Notes: a model not told the origin generated them from the letters alone. Numbered from the stretch's first letter, positions 45,955 through 55,758 are shown. The stretch: DNA of 64,000 nt from Acidobacteriaceae bacterium (GCA_030041435.1 JASHNW010000104.1:21342-85341), one strand, 5' to 3'. A program made the numbers and translations.

Positions 45955-47226
45955 ATGGCGCGAGCGGTCCGGCTGTTCCCCTGGCTGTTGTTGTGTCTGT
46001 TCTGCGCCGCATACGCGCAGGACGGTTCCGTCATCACCGCTGACCATGGGCCTAACGCCGCGGCTCAGCTGAACAAACATTACGTCGTGCTCGTCTCGCT
46101 CGACGGCTTTCGCTACGACTACGCAAGGAAATACGGCGCCCCGCATATGCTGGCCATCGCCGCGCACGGCGCCAGCGCACCCGACGGCATGATCCCCGCC
46201 TATCCGTCGCTCACGTTTCCGAACCACTACACCATCGTCACCGGCCTTTATCCGGAACACCATGGCATCGTGGGCAATCAGTTTTACGATCCAGCGCGGA
46301 AAGAGCGCTACTCCTACACCGATCCGAAGACCAGCACCGATGGATCCTGGTACGGCGGAACTCCGTTGTGGTCGCTCGCGGAGCAACAGGGCATGCGCAG
46401 TGCGTGTTTTTTCTGGCCCGGATCGGAGGCGAAAATCGCCGGCCAGCGCCCAACCTATTACCTGCACTACGACGACAAATACCCTGACGCCCGGCGCATC
46501 GACCAGGTGATTGCCTGGCTCAGGCTTCCCGCTGCGCAGCGCCCGCACCTCATCACCCTCTATTACGCAAACGTCGATCACGCCGGTCATGAATTTGGCC
46601 CCGACAGCCCGCAGGTGGCCGAGGCGGTGAAGCATGTCGACGCTTTGGTGGGCACGCTCGAGCAGGACCTCGATGCTCTGCACCTTCCCATTGACCTGAT
46701 CGTCGTTTCGGATCACGGCATGGAGAAGATTCAGGGCTCCTGGATTAACCTGGATCGGTTTGCTCCCCTGGATGGCTTCGTTACCGTCGGCACATTTCTC
46801 TACGCCCCCAGCGAAGCCGGCGCGAATGCGGCGTATCAGAAGCTCAAGGCAGCGGACGCATCCTTCATGGTCTACCGGCGCGTGAACGTGCCTGCCGAAC
46901 TGCACTTCAACGGCAACCCGCGCGAAGGCGACCCCGTCATCGTGGCGCGCGGACCGTACGCCATCCGCGCGCAGGCGCCGCCTCCGGGCGCCCAGGATCG
47001 CGCTCCCATGGTGGGCAACCACGGCTTCGATCCCTTCATGATGCCCAACATGAAAGCGGTTTTTTATGCCGAGGGGCCGGACATTCGCCACGGCGTGAAG
47101 CTCAAGCCCTTTGAGAACGTCAACGTCTATCCGCTGATCGTGAAGATCCTCGAGCTCGACAGTCCGCCCGTCGACGGCAGCCTCAATGTGCTGTCGGGGA
47201 TCCTTACCGGTCCCGCCGCGCACTGA
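45955..47226 (+). CDS. NPP-type nucleotide pyrophosphatase/phosphodiesterase
   Basis: Exported alkaline-phosphatase-superfamily enzyme of 423 residues. A signal peptide (LFPWLLLCLFCAAYAQ) ends near residue 22. The bimetal site is complete: VLVSLDGFRYDY, the nucleophile Thr in YPSLTFPNHYTIVTG, YANVDHAGHEFGPDS, VVSDHGM and GNHGFDPFM. This pattern is that of ecto-nucleotide pyrophosphatase/phosphodiesterases, which cleave nucleotide and phospholipid-type diesters. Likely periplasmic. Confidence 0.9.
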   Translation: MARAVRLFPWLLLCLFCAAYAQDGSVITADHGPNAAAQLNKHYVVLVSLDGFRYDYARKYGAPHMLAIAAHGASAPDGMIPAYPSLTFPNHYTIVTGLYPEHHGIVGNQFYDPARKERYSYTDPKTSTDGSWYGGTPLWSLAEQQGMRSACFFWPGSEAKIAGQRPTYYLHYDDKYPDARRIDQVIAWLRLPAAQRPHLITLYYANVDHAGHEFGPDSPQVAEAVKHVDALVGTLEQDLDALHLPIDLIVVSDHGMEKIQGSWINLDRFAPLDGFVTVGTFLYAPSEAGANAAYQKLKAADASFMVYRRVNVPAELHFNGNPREGDPVIVARGPYAIRAQAPPPGAQDRAPMVGNHGFDPFMMPNMKAVFYAEGPDIRHGVKLKPFENVNVYPLIVKILELDSPPVDGSLNVLSGILTGPAAH

Positions 47227-47241
47227 TCAGGCGCATGCGTC

Positions 47242-48423
47242 TCAACCGTTGAAATTGGTCTGCGTCACCGGCGCGCCGCATGGCTTCCCGCGCAGAATCG
47301 TCTCCACCACTTCGTTCTTCGCCGAGAGTACAGCCAGATCCGCCGAGCGGCCGACCGCCAGGGTTCCAACTTCCTCGGCGAGTCCTGTCATGCGCGCCGG
47401 ATTGCGCGTCGCCAGCGCCGCCGCCTCGGCCAGACTCGCGCCGGTGAATTCCATGAAGTTGCGCAATCCCTTGTCGAGGGTCAGCGTGCTGCCGGCCAGC
47501 GTGTTTTCGCCGATGATGCACCGCCCATTCTTCACGCGAACCTGCAGCTCACCCAGCCAGTAGGTGCCGTCGGGCATGCCGGTTCCCGCCATCGCATCCG
47601 TCACCAGCAGCGCACGCTTCGGCCCTTTGGCCTTCCAGAAGAGCCGCACTGCCGCAGGGTCGACATGCAGGCCGTCGCAAATGATCTCGGCAAACAGGTT
47701 GTCGTTCGTCAGCACTTCGCCCAGCAGGCCCGGATCGCGATGATCGAACTGGCGCATCGCATTGAACGTGTGCGTCGCCGTTACGGCCCCAGCCAGCACG
47801 CCACGCCGCGCCGCCGCCCCATCGGCATCGCTGTGTCCCAGACTGATGCGGACTCCCAGACTCGCCGCATGGGCAATCGTCTCCGGCGCGCCCGGCAGCT
47901 CCGGCGCGATGGTCATCAGGCGGATGTTGCCTTCCGCCGCCTCCCACATGCGGTCGAAGAGCACCGTCGAAGGCGTCAGCAGTTGACTCTCCGCGTGCGC
48001 GCCGCGCTTATGCGGCGAAAGAAAAGGCCCTTCCAGGTGAATGCCCAGCGGCCGGGCGCCATCGACCGGCGCGCGCAGCAGATGCGCCAGCCCATTCAGC
48101 GACCGCAGCAGAGAATCGAGCGGCGCTGTCACCGTTGTCGCCAGATACGCGCCGATGCCGCGCCGGGCGAGGAACGTCCCGATGTGGCTTAGCGCCGAAT
48201 CGGTGGCCTCCATCGCGTCGTGTCCGCCACTGCCGTGAATATGAACGTCGAACAGCGCCGGAATCAGCGTACAGTCGGGGAACTCCACGTGCTGGCCCGC
48301 AGGCAGTTCGGCCTCGTCTCGCGAGGAAATGGCGGCGATGCTGCCGTCTTCGATCACAATGGCGGGGCTCTCCACCACGTGATCCGGAGTCAGCAGCCGA
48401 TGGGCAGTGAGAACAGTACGCAT
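47242..48423 (-). CDS. nagA: N-acetylglucosamine-6-phosphate deacetylase
   Basis: Deacetylates GlcNAc-6-P in amino-sugar catabolism and cell wall recycling. Amidohydrolase fold of 393 residues with FDVHIHGSGGHDAME, HLEGPFLSPHKRGAH, ISLGHSDA, ATHTFNAM, CDGLHVDP and the catalytic Asp in LLVTDAMAGTGMPDG. The first metal motif is HIHG, as in other NagA. No nagB lies nearby. Confidence 0.93.
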   Translation of the reverse strand: MRTVLTAHRLLTPDHVVESPAIVIEDGSIAAISSRDEAELPAGQHVEFPDCTLIPALFDVHIHGSGGHDAMEATDSALSHIGTFLARRGIGAYLATTVTAPLDSLLRSLNGLAHLLRAPVDGARPLGIHLEGPFLSPHKRGAHAESQLLTPSTVLFDRMWEAAEGNIRLMTIAPELPGAPETIAHAASLGVRISLGHSDADGAAARRGVLAGAVTATHTFNAMRQFDHRDPGLLGEVLTNDNLFAEIICDGLHVDPAAVRLFWKAKGPKRALLVTDAMAGTGMPDGTYWLGELQVRVKNGRCIIGENTLAGSTLTLDKGLRNFMEFTGASLAEAAALATRNPARMTGLAEEVGTLAVGRSADLAVLSAKNEVVETILRGKPCGAPVTQTNFNG

Positions 48424-48482
48424 GACCCCTCAGGGTACAGCGGAATCATGGTTTTGCGGGGAACGCGGTCAGCCGCCTCGAT

Positions 48483-48995
48483 CTATTCGTTTTGCGGCGC
48501 GGCAGACGCAGGCGCCGGCACGGCGACGCCCGGAGCCTTGTGGGCGTGCGGAGCGATGCGCGCGCGTCCCGGGCCCGCATGCCGCACTGAGCGGCCGCGA
48601 GCCGCTGGTCCGGCGGGTACCGGCGCCGACGCAGGAGCGCCGGGATGAACCGCCGAGGCCGCTCCCACGCCTGTTGCGGGCAGCTGAATCAGAGGCGGAG
48701 CTATCTGCCCGGGCTGTATGCGACGGGAATGGCTCACCGAGCCAAGCACGATAGCGACGCACACCAGACTGGCAGACGCGAATCCGGCAAACGGACCAAC
48801 AAGCCGCGGCCGCCGGTGCAGCGTACGCTGACGCAAGCCGGGCAGAGCCTCCATGTTGCTGCGGCTGGCTGCCAGGCGAGTCAGAATTCGGCCTTCGAGT
48901 CCCTCTGCCGGTGTGACTGTGCCCAGGTCGCGGAGCGCCGCATCGATGCGCCTGCTGCGCCGGGCTTCGGTTTCGGGATCCATTGAGCCGTTCAT
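48483..48995 (-). CDS. Putative membrane anti-sigma factor
   Basis: A 170-residue protein of unrecognised family. The cytoplasmic N-terminus (MDPETEARRSRRIDAALRDLGTVTPAEGLEGRILTRL) precedes one membrane segment (VGPFAGFASASLVCVAIVLGSV, about residues 66-87). A Pro/Ala-rich periplasmic tail of about 80 residues follows. The start overlaps the stop of the ECF sigma gene by four bases (ATGA). Coupled position and topology suggest an anti-sigma factor; no zinc-binding HxxxCxxC motif is present. Confidence 0.6.
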   Translation of the reverse strand: MNGSMDPETEARRSRRIDAALRDLGTVTPAEGLEGRILTRLAASRSNMEALPGLRQRTLHRRPRLVGPFAGFASASLVCVAIVLGSVSHSRRIQPGQIAPPLIQLPATGVGAASAVHPGAPASAPVPAGPAARGRSVRHAGPGRARIAPHAHKAPGVAVPAPASAAPQNE

Positions 48996-49570
48996 CGCAC
49001 GATTCCTTCTTTTTCCAGCAACAGCGACAACTCTTTGCGGGCGCGGAAGATGCGCGACCGTATGGACGACTCCGTGGTCCCCAGCGCGGCAGCAATCTCC
49101 GCCGTGGTCAGCTCCTGCACCGCGGAGAGCAGCAGCGCTTCGCGTTCGCGTCGCGGCAGCCGGTCGATCAGTGCCAGAATCCGACCGTGCTCCTGCGAAG
49201 AAATCGCGGCGGCGTCGGCCGGCCGGTCGTTCGACGGCAGTGCGCGCGCATGATCCGCAAGGTCTTCGTTCTCCGGCCGGGTTTTCGCGCGGCGCTTCTT
49301 ATCCAGAACAATGTTCCACACGATCCGTACCAGCCACACCCGGTAGTCGCGGATCTCGGCCAGCCGGGACTCGTGCCTCAGCACGCGGAGAAAGGTCTCC
49401 TGGACCGCGTCCTCTGCTTCGGCGGCATTGCGCGTGACCGAAAAGGCCACGCGATACAGCGCCGTCGAATACTCGGCCACCAGCTGGGCGATCGTCTGGC
49501 TCTTGTCCACTGCGATAACAATCGGAGCAGGCGTCATCCAGCCGGCGAGCTGGCCTTCAAAGCAACTCAT
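48992..49570 (-). CDS. ECF-family RNA polymerase sigma factor
   Basis: A 192-residue sigma-70 family protein. Region 2 is LYRVAFSVTRNAAEAEDAVQETFLRVLRH. Region 4 is IDRLPRREREALLLSAVQELTTAEIAAALGTTESSIRSRIFRARKEL. The ATG at 49570 is preceded by GGAGGATTGCCAGA. It is coupled to the downstream putative anti-sigma gene and therefore probably controlled by it. The regulon is unknown. Confidence 0.92.
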   Translation of the reverse strand: MSCFEGQLAGWMTPAPIVIAVDKSQTIAQLVAEYSTALYRVAFSVTRNAAEAEDAVQETFLRVLRHESRLAEIRDYRVWLVRIVWNIVLDKKRRAKTRPENEDLADHARALPSNDRPADAAAISSQEHGRILALIDRLPRREREALLLSAVQELTTAEIAAALGTTESSIRSRIFRARKELSLLLEKEGIVR

Positions 49571-49630
49571 TCTGGCAATCCTCCAGCCGGAGCCGCGGCC
49601 CAGCCCAGAAAATTCCCTGCGTCTGCCCTA

Positions 49631-50515
49631 ATGACGGAGGATATCGCGTTTTCGCTCGCGATACAGTGGGAACGATCTCCCGCGGATCCTCAACCGCCGG
49701 AGCGAGAGGGGTCCTGCGTGCGGCGGCAGCGCTGGTTCGAGATTCATGACAGCCCGTGGTTTCCTGCCTTCCTTCGCGATTTGGTCACGGAGTCTCTGGA
49801 AGCTGTCTGGAATGCGAACCATACCTATCGCCCTGTCGCCGGACGGCTCCGCGAAGCCATCATGAACTCGGGCTCGGACTGCGTGGTGGACCTCTGCTCC
49901 GGCGGCGGCGGACCCTGGCTGGGCCTGTATGACGACGTCGCGGCGGGCCGCGCCCTGGAGGTCCGTCTGACCGACCTGCATCCCAACGGGCGTCTGTTTG
50001 CGTCGACCGCTGGCGGCAACCAATGCCTGCGCCAATGCCTGCACACCGAACCCGAGCCAGTCGACGCCCTGTGCGTCCCGCCGGCGCTGCGTGGTTTTCG
50101 CACCATCTTCTCGTCCTTCCACCATTTCGATCCGATCCAGGCGCGCGGCCTGCTGGCGGACGCCTGCGCCCAGCGGGAGGGCATTGGCGTCTTCGAAGCG
50201 GCCCGGTGCAATGCGAAAACCATGTTCCTTTTGGCTGGCGTGCCGATCCTGGCCCTGAGGACGGCGGCTGCTGCACGCCCCATTCGCACCAGCCGGATCG
50301 TGTGGACGTATCTTCTCCCGGTGGTTCCGCTGGTGCTGTGGGTCGACGGGCTCCTGTCGTGTCTGCGCAGTTACTCCCTCAACGACATGCGAGAGCTGTC
50401 GGCCGGGCTGGGCGGTTCAGACTACGATTGGCAGATTGGAGAAGAGAATGGCGGAAGCGTCGTTATCCGCTACCTGATCGGAACACCCCGCCGACCAGGT
50501 GCACGCAGCGGCTGA
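49631..50515 (+). CDS. Methyltransferase-like protein of unknown substrate
   Basis: A 294-residue protein. CVVDLCSGGGGPWLGLYDD near residues 85-103 resembles the SAM-binding motif I of class I methyltransferases, and VRLTDLHPN could be motif II. A hydrophobic stretch (IVWTYLLPVVPLVLWVDGLLSCL) near 220-242 suggests membrane association. The ATG at 49631 is used because homology-like content begins there; the much longer upstream frame is antisense to the sigma factor gene. It is divergent from the sigma gene, with a 60-base gap. Confidence 0.6.
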   Translation: MTEDIAFSLAIQWERSPADPQPPEREGSCVRRQRWFEIHDSPWFPAFLRDLVTESLEAVWNANHTYRPVAGRLREAIMNSGSDCVVDLCSGGGGPWLGLYDDVAAGRALEVRLTDLHPNGRLFASTAGGNQCLRQCLHTEPEPVDALCVPPALRGFRTIFSSFHHFDPIQARGLLADACAQREGIGVFEAARCNAKTMFLLAGVPILALRTAAAARPIRTSRIVWTYLLPVVPLVLWVDGLLSCLRSYSLNDMRELSAGLGGSDYDWQIGEENGGSVVIRYLIGTPRRPGARSG

Positions 50516-50730
50516 CTGGACGTGATCCATTGTTTTGAAGGGGCAACATTTTTTCGCGTTTCAACCCTCCGAATCAAGGGGAGGGAATCCAACCGGTTAA
50601 CTCTCTGCAGGCAGATTTGCCTGAATAATGTCCACTAAGATCAGGGTCAAGTCCTATCGGCTTTTGCGGCCGGGCTGTCGAGCGATGAGAGGATGCGAGA
50701 GGCGCCGCTGACAGCAAAAAAGGAGCGGTC

Positions 50731-51066
50731 ATGATGGACGCACAACCCAATAAGACCAGTCACCCACAATCACTACGCCTGCTCAGAAGCATCCTCCTGG
50801 GCGTCGCGACGGTAGGACTGATTACCCTGGCTGCGGCAAAGCTGCCGTACAGCCCCATGCGCGACGAAATTATGGACTACGCTACGGCGCCGGCTCAGGT
50901 AATCGCTGACTTCTTTTATCCTGTGGCGGCACGTTCCGGAATGCACGTTCGATACTGGACACTGGTCTTCACGGCTTCCGGAGCCTTTTTCTATTCGCTG
51001 GTGTGGTTTTGCGTGTTATCCCTGGTGGGAGGAAACGTCATGACCCGCCAGGCCAAGAAGCGCTAA
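50731..51066 (+). CDS. Small hydrophobic protein of unknown function
   Basis: Not recognised. The 111-residue protein has two membrane segments, SILLGVATVGLITLAAA (about 20-36) and LVFTASGAFFYSLVWFCVLSLVG (about 78-100), joined by a short soluble loop. The start has AAGGAG at ideal spacing, so it is probably expressed. It stands alone upstream of the TonB receptor; the 215 bases before it hold nothing I recognise. Confidence 0.6.
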   Translation: MMDAQPNKTSHPQSLRLLRSILLGVATVGLITLAAAKLPYSPMRDEIMDYATAPAQVIADFFYPVAARSGMHVRYWTLVFTASGAFFYSLVWFCVLSLVGGNVMTRQAKKR

Positions 51067-51137
51067 GACCGGCCTTTCGCCAGGGATCCTTCGCACCCCA
51101 AGTCATCTTTCATTCCGGCTTGAACCATGGGAGGCTG

Positions 51138-51157
51138 CCTGTGATTTCGATCACAGG
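51138..51157. promoter_or_regulatory. CRP/FNR-like palindrome upstream of the TonB receptor
   Basis: CCTGTGATTTCGATCACAGG contains TGTGA-N6-TCACA, the CRP consensus, and its outer eight bases are perfectly symmetrical. It lies 46 bases upstream of the receptor ATG. It could equally fold as a hairpin in a transcript, but position and sequence favour a CRP-family regulator site. Confidence 0.6.
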
Positions 51158-51202
51158 CGGATCGAAGACGTCCGAGTTTAAATCGGACTAAAGGGGTCGG
51201 AG

Positions 51203-54200
51203 ATGGGGAGAACTACCCGCGCTGAGAATCCAAAAACGACGATCATTGGGGCCGTTACCTGGCTGGCGGTGGTCGCGCTTGTATTGATGCTGGGCGCGAG
51301 CTCGCCTGGCCAGCAGGCAGCCGTGCTTTCAGGAACGGTGACCGACATTTCCGGTGCGGTGATCCCGGGAGCCGCGCTGAGCCTGGCCGGCAACGGATAC
51401 TCGGCGGCGGGGGTTTCCGGCCCGGACGGCAACTTCGAGTTCGCGGGTCTGACGCCCGGCCGCTACGTCGTCGCTGCGACTGCGACAGGATTTGCCCCGC
51501 TCCGTGAGGACGTGACGGTTGACGCGCCAATGTCCGCCCTTCGTCTGACCATGAACATCGCCAGGGCGTCGGAAACCGTAGACGTCAGCTCGACCAGTGC
51601 AAGCATTCAGACGACTTCGACGGACACGGGCGGCACGCTCAACGCCAAAGATATGCAATCCGTCCCGCTGAACGGGCGCAGCTTTACCGATGCTCTGGCG
51701 GTGCAGCCGGGAGTGACGCCAACCAGCTCGGCCCAGCCGAACGCCATCGTGATGAGCGGCGTCGCCAGCACCCCGCCTTCCGGCGAGCTGGACTCGGCCG
51801 CGCTCTCCATCGGCGGCCAGCGCGAGACGGCCAACAGCTTCCGAGTGAACGGAGCCGATGCCCAGGAAGATGTGAACATGGGCGTCGCTATCGTGCCGAC
51901 GCTCGACTCCATCGACGAACTGAGTGTGGCGACCGGCAACTACGCACCGGAGTTCGGCAGCGCAAGCGGCGGGCAGGTCGCGGTGGTGACGAAAAGCGGG
52001 ACCAATTCGTGGCGCGGTTCGGTCTTCGAGTTCCTGCGCAATACCGATCTCGATGCGCGCAACTACTTTTCGCTGGAACGCGGCGCGTTCCATCAAAACC
52101 AGTTCGGCGGTACTCTGGGCGGCCCGCTGCGCAAAGATCGCTTGTACCTTTTTGCGGATTATCAGGGAACTCGGGTCGCCGAGGGCATCGACACCGGGCT
52201 CATCTCGGTCCCGAGCGCAGCAGAACGCAGCGGTGACTTTATCAATCCCGCCACCGGACAAAGCGAACTCACAGGGTGTGTGGGAGGCCCCTATCTGGCC
52301 GCGCTCCTTACCCGGAAGCTGGGCAGGACCGTGGCAGCGGGCGATCCCTACTCCGCGCAGTCCGCCGGTTGCTCAGCGCAACGGCCGGAGGTCTTCCCCG
52401 ATGGACTTATTCCGGCAAGCGCCTGGTCCGCAGCGGCGCAGCACCTGCTCCTGTATATCCCGCAGGCAAACGCCGGCGCCAATACCTTCTCAACGTCCGC
52501 TTCGGAGCAAGCCATCCGCGACGATAAAGGCGCGTTCCGGATGGACTGGAACAGCCGCATGGGAAACGTAAGCGGCTATTACTTCCTTGACGATTACAAC
52601 GTGAACGATCCGTATCCGGCGGGAGAGGGTGGCGCGACCGTGCCGGGCTTCAATGCACGGAACGATGGACGCGCGCAGCTTCTGGTGCTGAGCGATACCA
52701 CAACCTTCGGCGCGAACACCGTCAATCAGGCGCGCCTGAGTTACATGCGGAACGCAGCGAACGTCGGCGTGCCTCAGGGGGGAGTGGGTCCCTCGCTCGC
52801 GTCGCAGGGGTTCCAGGGAATCGTGCCGCTCGACCCGAATACGGAAGGTGTGGAGAACGTCATCTTCAACGATTTCACCATGGGGGTGGATACCACTGCG
52901 CTCTTTCAGGCGGAAAACATACTCGAAGGCGCGGATGATTGGTCGCACGTGGCGGGCGGCCACAACCTGAAGTTCGGCGTCGATGTCCACGGCGATCAGG
53001 TGAATAACCACCCCGACGTCTATTTCAACGGCAGTTTCGCTTTCACCGGCAGCGAAACCGGCCTCGATTTCGCCGATTTCCTGCTCGGAGTCGATTCGAA
53101 TTACACCCAGGGCGATGCACGACACTTTTACAACCGTAATCTGCTGGCGGGGGCCTACGCACAGGACTCATGGCAGCTCCGGCCGGGACTGACCCTGAAT
53201 TACGGCGTGCGCTGGGATATGCTCCCTGCGTGGCACGAGAAGTACAACCAGTTGCAGACGCTGGTCCCTGGGCTACAGAGCCAGGTCTTCCCGAACGCGC
53301 CCGAAGGAATCGTCTTCCCCGGCGACCCAGGTGTCCCGCGTACCCTGGCGGCGACACAGTATACGAACTTCGCTCCCCGCGTCGGCCTGGCGTGGAGCCC
53401 GAAGTTCCTGGGCGAAGGCAAGACCAGCCTCCGCGCCTCATGGGGCGAGTTCTACACGCCGATTGAGGGATTGTCGCCTGCCATCATGAGCGCGAATCCA
53501 CCGTACGGGTACACCTATACCAGCGCGGTGCCGACGCTCTTCGACACGCCGTGGACTGCTGCCGCGGACGGGTCGAATCTGGACCAGAGATTCCCGCTGG
53601 CCGAAGCGCCTTTAGGTGCCTCGCGGACGCGTCCGGTGGGCAGCGTGAACTGGGCACAGTTCGAGCCGTTTACCGGCATACCAGCCGTCGCGCCGGGCAA
53701 CGTCACCCCTTACGCTGAAGACTATCTCATATCCGGAGAACGCCAGCTGGGACCGGGCACGGTACTGGACGCAAGCTACGCCGGAACCCAGGCGCATCAT
53801 CTCCTCACCCTGCTGGAAGCCAACCCCGGCGACCCCGCGCTTTGTTTGTCTCTGAGCGAGGTGACCGAGGTCGCGTCCGGTTCGGCAACCTGCGGTCCCT
53901 TCGGCGAGAGCGGAACCTATACCCGAGCGAACGGCCAGGTCGTGCAGGGATCGAGGACCCGTTTCTCGCCGGCCTTCGGCAGCGTGAGCTGGCAGAAGAC
54001 GATCGGGAACTCGCACGACAATGCGCTGGAAATGAGCCTGAAACATGAGGGCAGCGCGTTCGGATTCACCGCAGCCTGGACCTGGAGCCAGTCCATCGAT
54101 CAGTCGTCGAGCCTGGCTGATGCCGTGGACCCGGTCGATCCGAGTATGAGCCGCGCACTCTCGGCCTTCGACCTGACGCAAAACTTCGTGGCCAACTATC

Positions 54201-54727
54201 ACTATCGTTTGCCGGCATTGCGCGCCGGATCCGGCTGGATGAGCACCCTGGCCGGAGGCTGGACCGCCTTCGGCCTCACGCGCTTTACCACCGGTTTCCC
54301 CGTGACCCTGGTGAATAACAACGACATGTCTCTGCTCGGCACGCAGCCGAACGGCGTCAACAACAACGGCGCCGATGAGTTGAACTTCACCCCAGGCCCG
54401 CTCAATCTGAAGCACAGCCCCAACGCCGGTCTGGGTTTCAACACCGCGCTCTTCACCCTGCCTGCGCTGGGCGATTTCGGCGACGCGCGCCGCCGTTTCT
54501 TTCATGGCCCAGGATCCGATGACACCGACCTCGCGCTCGAGAAATCTACAACCCTGCTGGATGGCAAAGATCTGGCTCTGCGCTTCGAAGCCTTCAATGT
54601 GTTCAACCACGCCCAGTTCTTCGGTCCGGCCGCCGTCGAGGGCAACGTGGGCAGCTCCACCTTCGGGCAAATCGTCTCAGCAGCCCCGCCTCGCCTGATG
54701 CAGGTCAGCGCGCGCCTGCGATTCTGA
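51203..54727 (+). CDS. Oar-type TonB-dependent outer membrane receptor
   Basis: Outer membrane transporter of 1174 residues, probably for oligosaccharides or other large nutrients. A signal/anchor helix (VVALVLMLGASSPGQQ) is followed by a carboxypeptidase-like regulatory domain (AAVLSGTVTDISGAVIPGA ... GRYVVAATATGFAP, about 38-120). Then come a plug domain (VPLNGRSFTDALAVQPGV, YAPEFGSASGGQVAVVTKSGTNSWRGSVFEFLRN) and a long beta-barrel ending MQVSARLRF with a terminal Phe. This architecture is abundant in Acidobacteriota. No SusD-like or enzyme gene is adjacent. A CRP-like palindrome lies upstream. Confidence 0.92.
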   Translation: MGRTTRAENPKTTIIGAVTWLAVVALVLMLGASSPGQQAAVLSGTVTDISGAVIPGAALSLAGNGYSAAGVSGPDGNFEFAGLTPGRYVVAATATGFAPLREDVTVDAPMSALRLTMNIARASETVDVSSTSASIQTTSTDTGGTLNAKDMQSVPLNGRSFTDALAVQPGVTPTSSAQPNAIVMSGVASTPPSGELDSAALSIGGQRETANSFRVNGADAQEDVNMGVAIVPTLDSIDELSVATGNYAPEFGSASGGQVAVVTKSGTNSWRGSVFEFLRNTDLDARNYFSLERGAFHQNQFGGTLGGPLRKDRLYLFADYQGTRVAEGIDTGLISVPSAAERSGDFINPATGQSELTGCVGGPYLAALLTRKLGRTVAAGDPYSAQSAGCSAQRPEVFPDGLIPASAWSAAAQHLLLYIPQANAGANTFSTSASEQAIRDDKGAFRMDWNSRMGNVSGYYFLDDYNVNDPYPAGEGGATVPGFNARNDGRAQLLVLSDTTTFGANTVNQARLSYMRNAANVGVPQGGVGPSLASQGFQGIVPLDPNTEGVENVIFNDFTMGVDTTALFQAENILEGADDWSHVAGGHNLKFGVDVHGDQVNNHPDVYFNGSFAFTGSETGLDFADFLLGVDSNYTQGDARHFYNRNLLAGAYAQDSWQLRPGLTLNYGVRWDMLPAWHEKYNQLQTLVPGLQSQVFPNAPEGIVFPGDPGVPRTLAATQYTNFAPRVGLAWSPKFLGEGKTSLRASWGEFYTPIEGLSPAIMSANPPYGYTYTSAVPTLFDTPWTAAADGSNLDQRFPLAEAPLGASRTRPVGSVNWAQFEPFTGIPAVAPGNVTPYAEDYLISGERQLGPGTVLDASYAGTQAHHLLTLLEANPGDPALCLSLSEVTEVASGSATCGPFGESGTYTRANGQVVQGSRTRFSPAFGSVSWQKTIGNSHDNALEMSLKHEGSAFGFTAAWTWSQSIDQSSSLADAVDPVDPSMSRALSAFDLTQNFVANYHYRLPALRAGSGWMSTLAGGWTAFGLTRFTTGFPVTLVNNNDMSLLGTQPNGVNNNGADELNFTPGPLNLKHSPNAGLGFNTALFTLPALGDFGDARRRFFHGPGSDDTDLALEKSTTLLDGKDLALRFEAFNVFNHAQFFGPAAVEGNVGSSTFGQIVSAAPPRLMQVSARLRF

Positions 54728-54871
54728 GGCCCCCGGCCCGTAGGTCATTGGCCCAGCAGCAAGTTGCCGCAGCAATCGGGGCGATCGGCTCGGATCTGCT
54801 CGCGGAGGACCTGGCTGAGGTGGCGCGTCCCTGCCGACCAGGTTTCCGGATCGCGCTACGGGGAGAATCAG

Positions 54872-55633
54872 ATGCGGAGGCTCGACCGCGACAGGCAACG
54901 CTCACTCATCAGCCTGCAATCGGCCTGGTGCATAATGGCAGCAGGGACGCCCTCGGCCGTGAATCTGCCCAATTCCATAACGATGGGCCGCATCTTCTGC
55001 GTTCCCGTGCTCATCTGGATGCTTTCGCCGCATTTTCCTCACAGTGGCTGGCACGGCGAGCAGGAACTGGCCGCATCCCTCTTCTTCATCGTCGTTTCCA
55101 TTTCCGACGGCATCGATGGCTATCTGGCGCGGCACCGCGGGCAGATTACCACTATGGGCATGCTGCTCGATCCCATCGCCGACAAGCTGCTCATCACCTC
55201 GGCCTATGTTGCCCTCGTCGAGTACAACCCGCATGTCGTGAAGCCGTGGATCGTCGTTGTCGTTGTGGGACGCGAGTTTCTGGTGAGCGGACTGCGCTCC
55301 ATCGCCTCGACGGAGGGCTTCACCATCGAGGCCAGTGACGTGGGCAAGCTGAAGACCGTCATTCAGATCGTTTCCGTGGTCGCAGCTACACTCGATCACG
55401 GCTGGCAGGTTTGGCACATTGGATGGTTCATCGTTCCCGTGCATCTCATCGCAGTGGTGGGGATTTACTATATGGCGTCGATCTCCATCCTTTCCGCCAT
55501 CGATTATTTTGTGGCATTCTGGCGCAAGATCGAGCGCGCCACGGCGACGCGGCGCAGCACCGATAATGAATTTGTGCTGAGCCGGCGAAAGAAAACCAAT
55601 CAGCCGCCCGCACACAACGCCACGCAGCTGTAA
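54872..55633 (+). CDS. pgsA: CDP-diacylglycerol-glycerol-3-phosphate phosphatidyltransferase
   Basis: Inner membrane enzyme committing CDP-DAG to phosphatidylglycerol and cardiolipin. The CDP-alcohol phosphatidyltransferase motif is complete as SDGIDGYLARHRGQITTMGMLLDPIADK. NLPNSITMGRIFCVPVLIWML marks the usual N-terminal helix. The ATG at 54872 has GGGAG six bases upstream, giving 253 residues; an ATG at 54935 would give a more typical short N-terminus but lacks a ribosome-binding site. A polar tail of about 30 residues follows the last helix. Confidence 0.9.
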   Translation: MRRLDRDRQRSLISLQSAWCIMAAGTPSAVNLPNSITMGRIFCVPVLIWMLSPHFPHSGWHGEQELAASLFFIVVSISDGIDGYLARHRGQITTMGMLLDPIADKLLITSAYVALVEYNPHVVKPWIVVVVVGREFLVSGLRSIASTEGFTIEASDVGKLKTVIQIVSVVAATLDHGWQVWHIGWFIVPVHLIAVVGIYYMASISILSAIDYFVAFWRKIERATATRRSTDNEFVLSRRKKTNQPPAHNATQL

Positions 55634-55758
55634 AGCCTCGCTTCCTCAGGGTTTCGGCCAGTGCCCTCAGAAATGTAATCGGCACGATCACAAATTCCGA
55701 TCGCGTGCGTTTTTGCGCCCTCGAAGCAGCACGATCAACGAAGAACGGAGGAGCCGGA

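Noticed and set aside
48983..49630. Upstream extension of the methyltransferase-like frame
   Set aside because: It is antisense to the ECF sigma gene, and no domain is recognisable in it.
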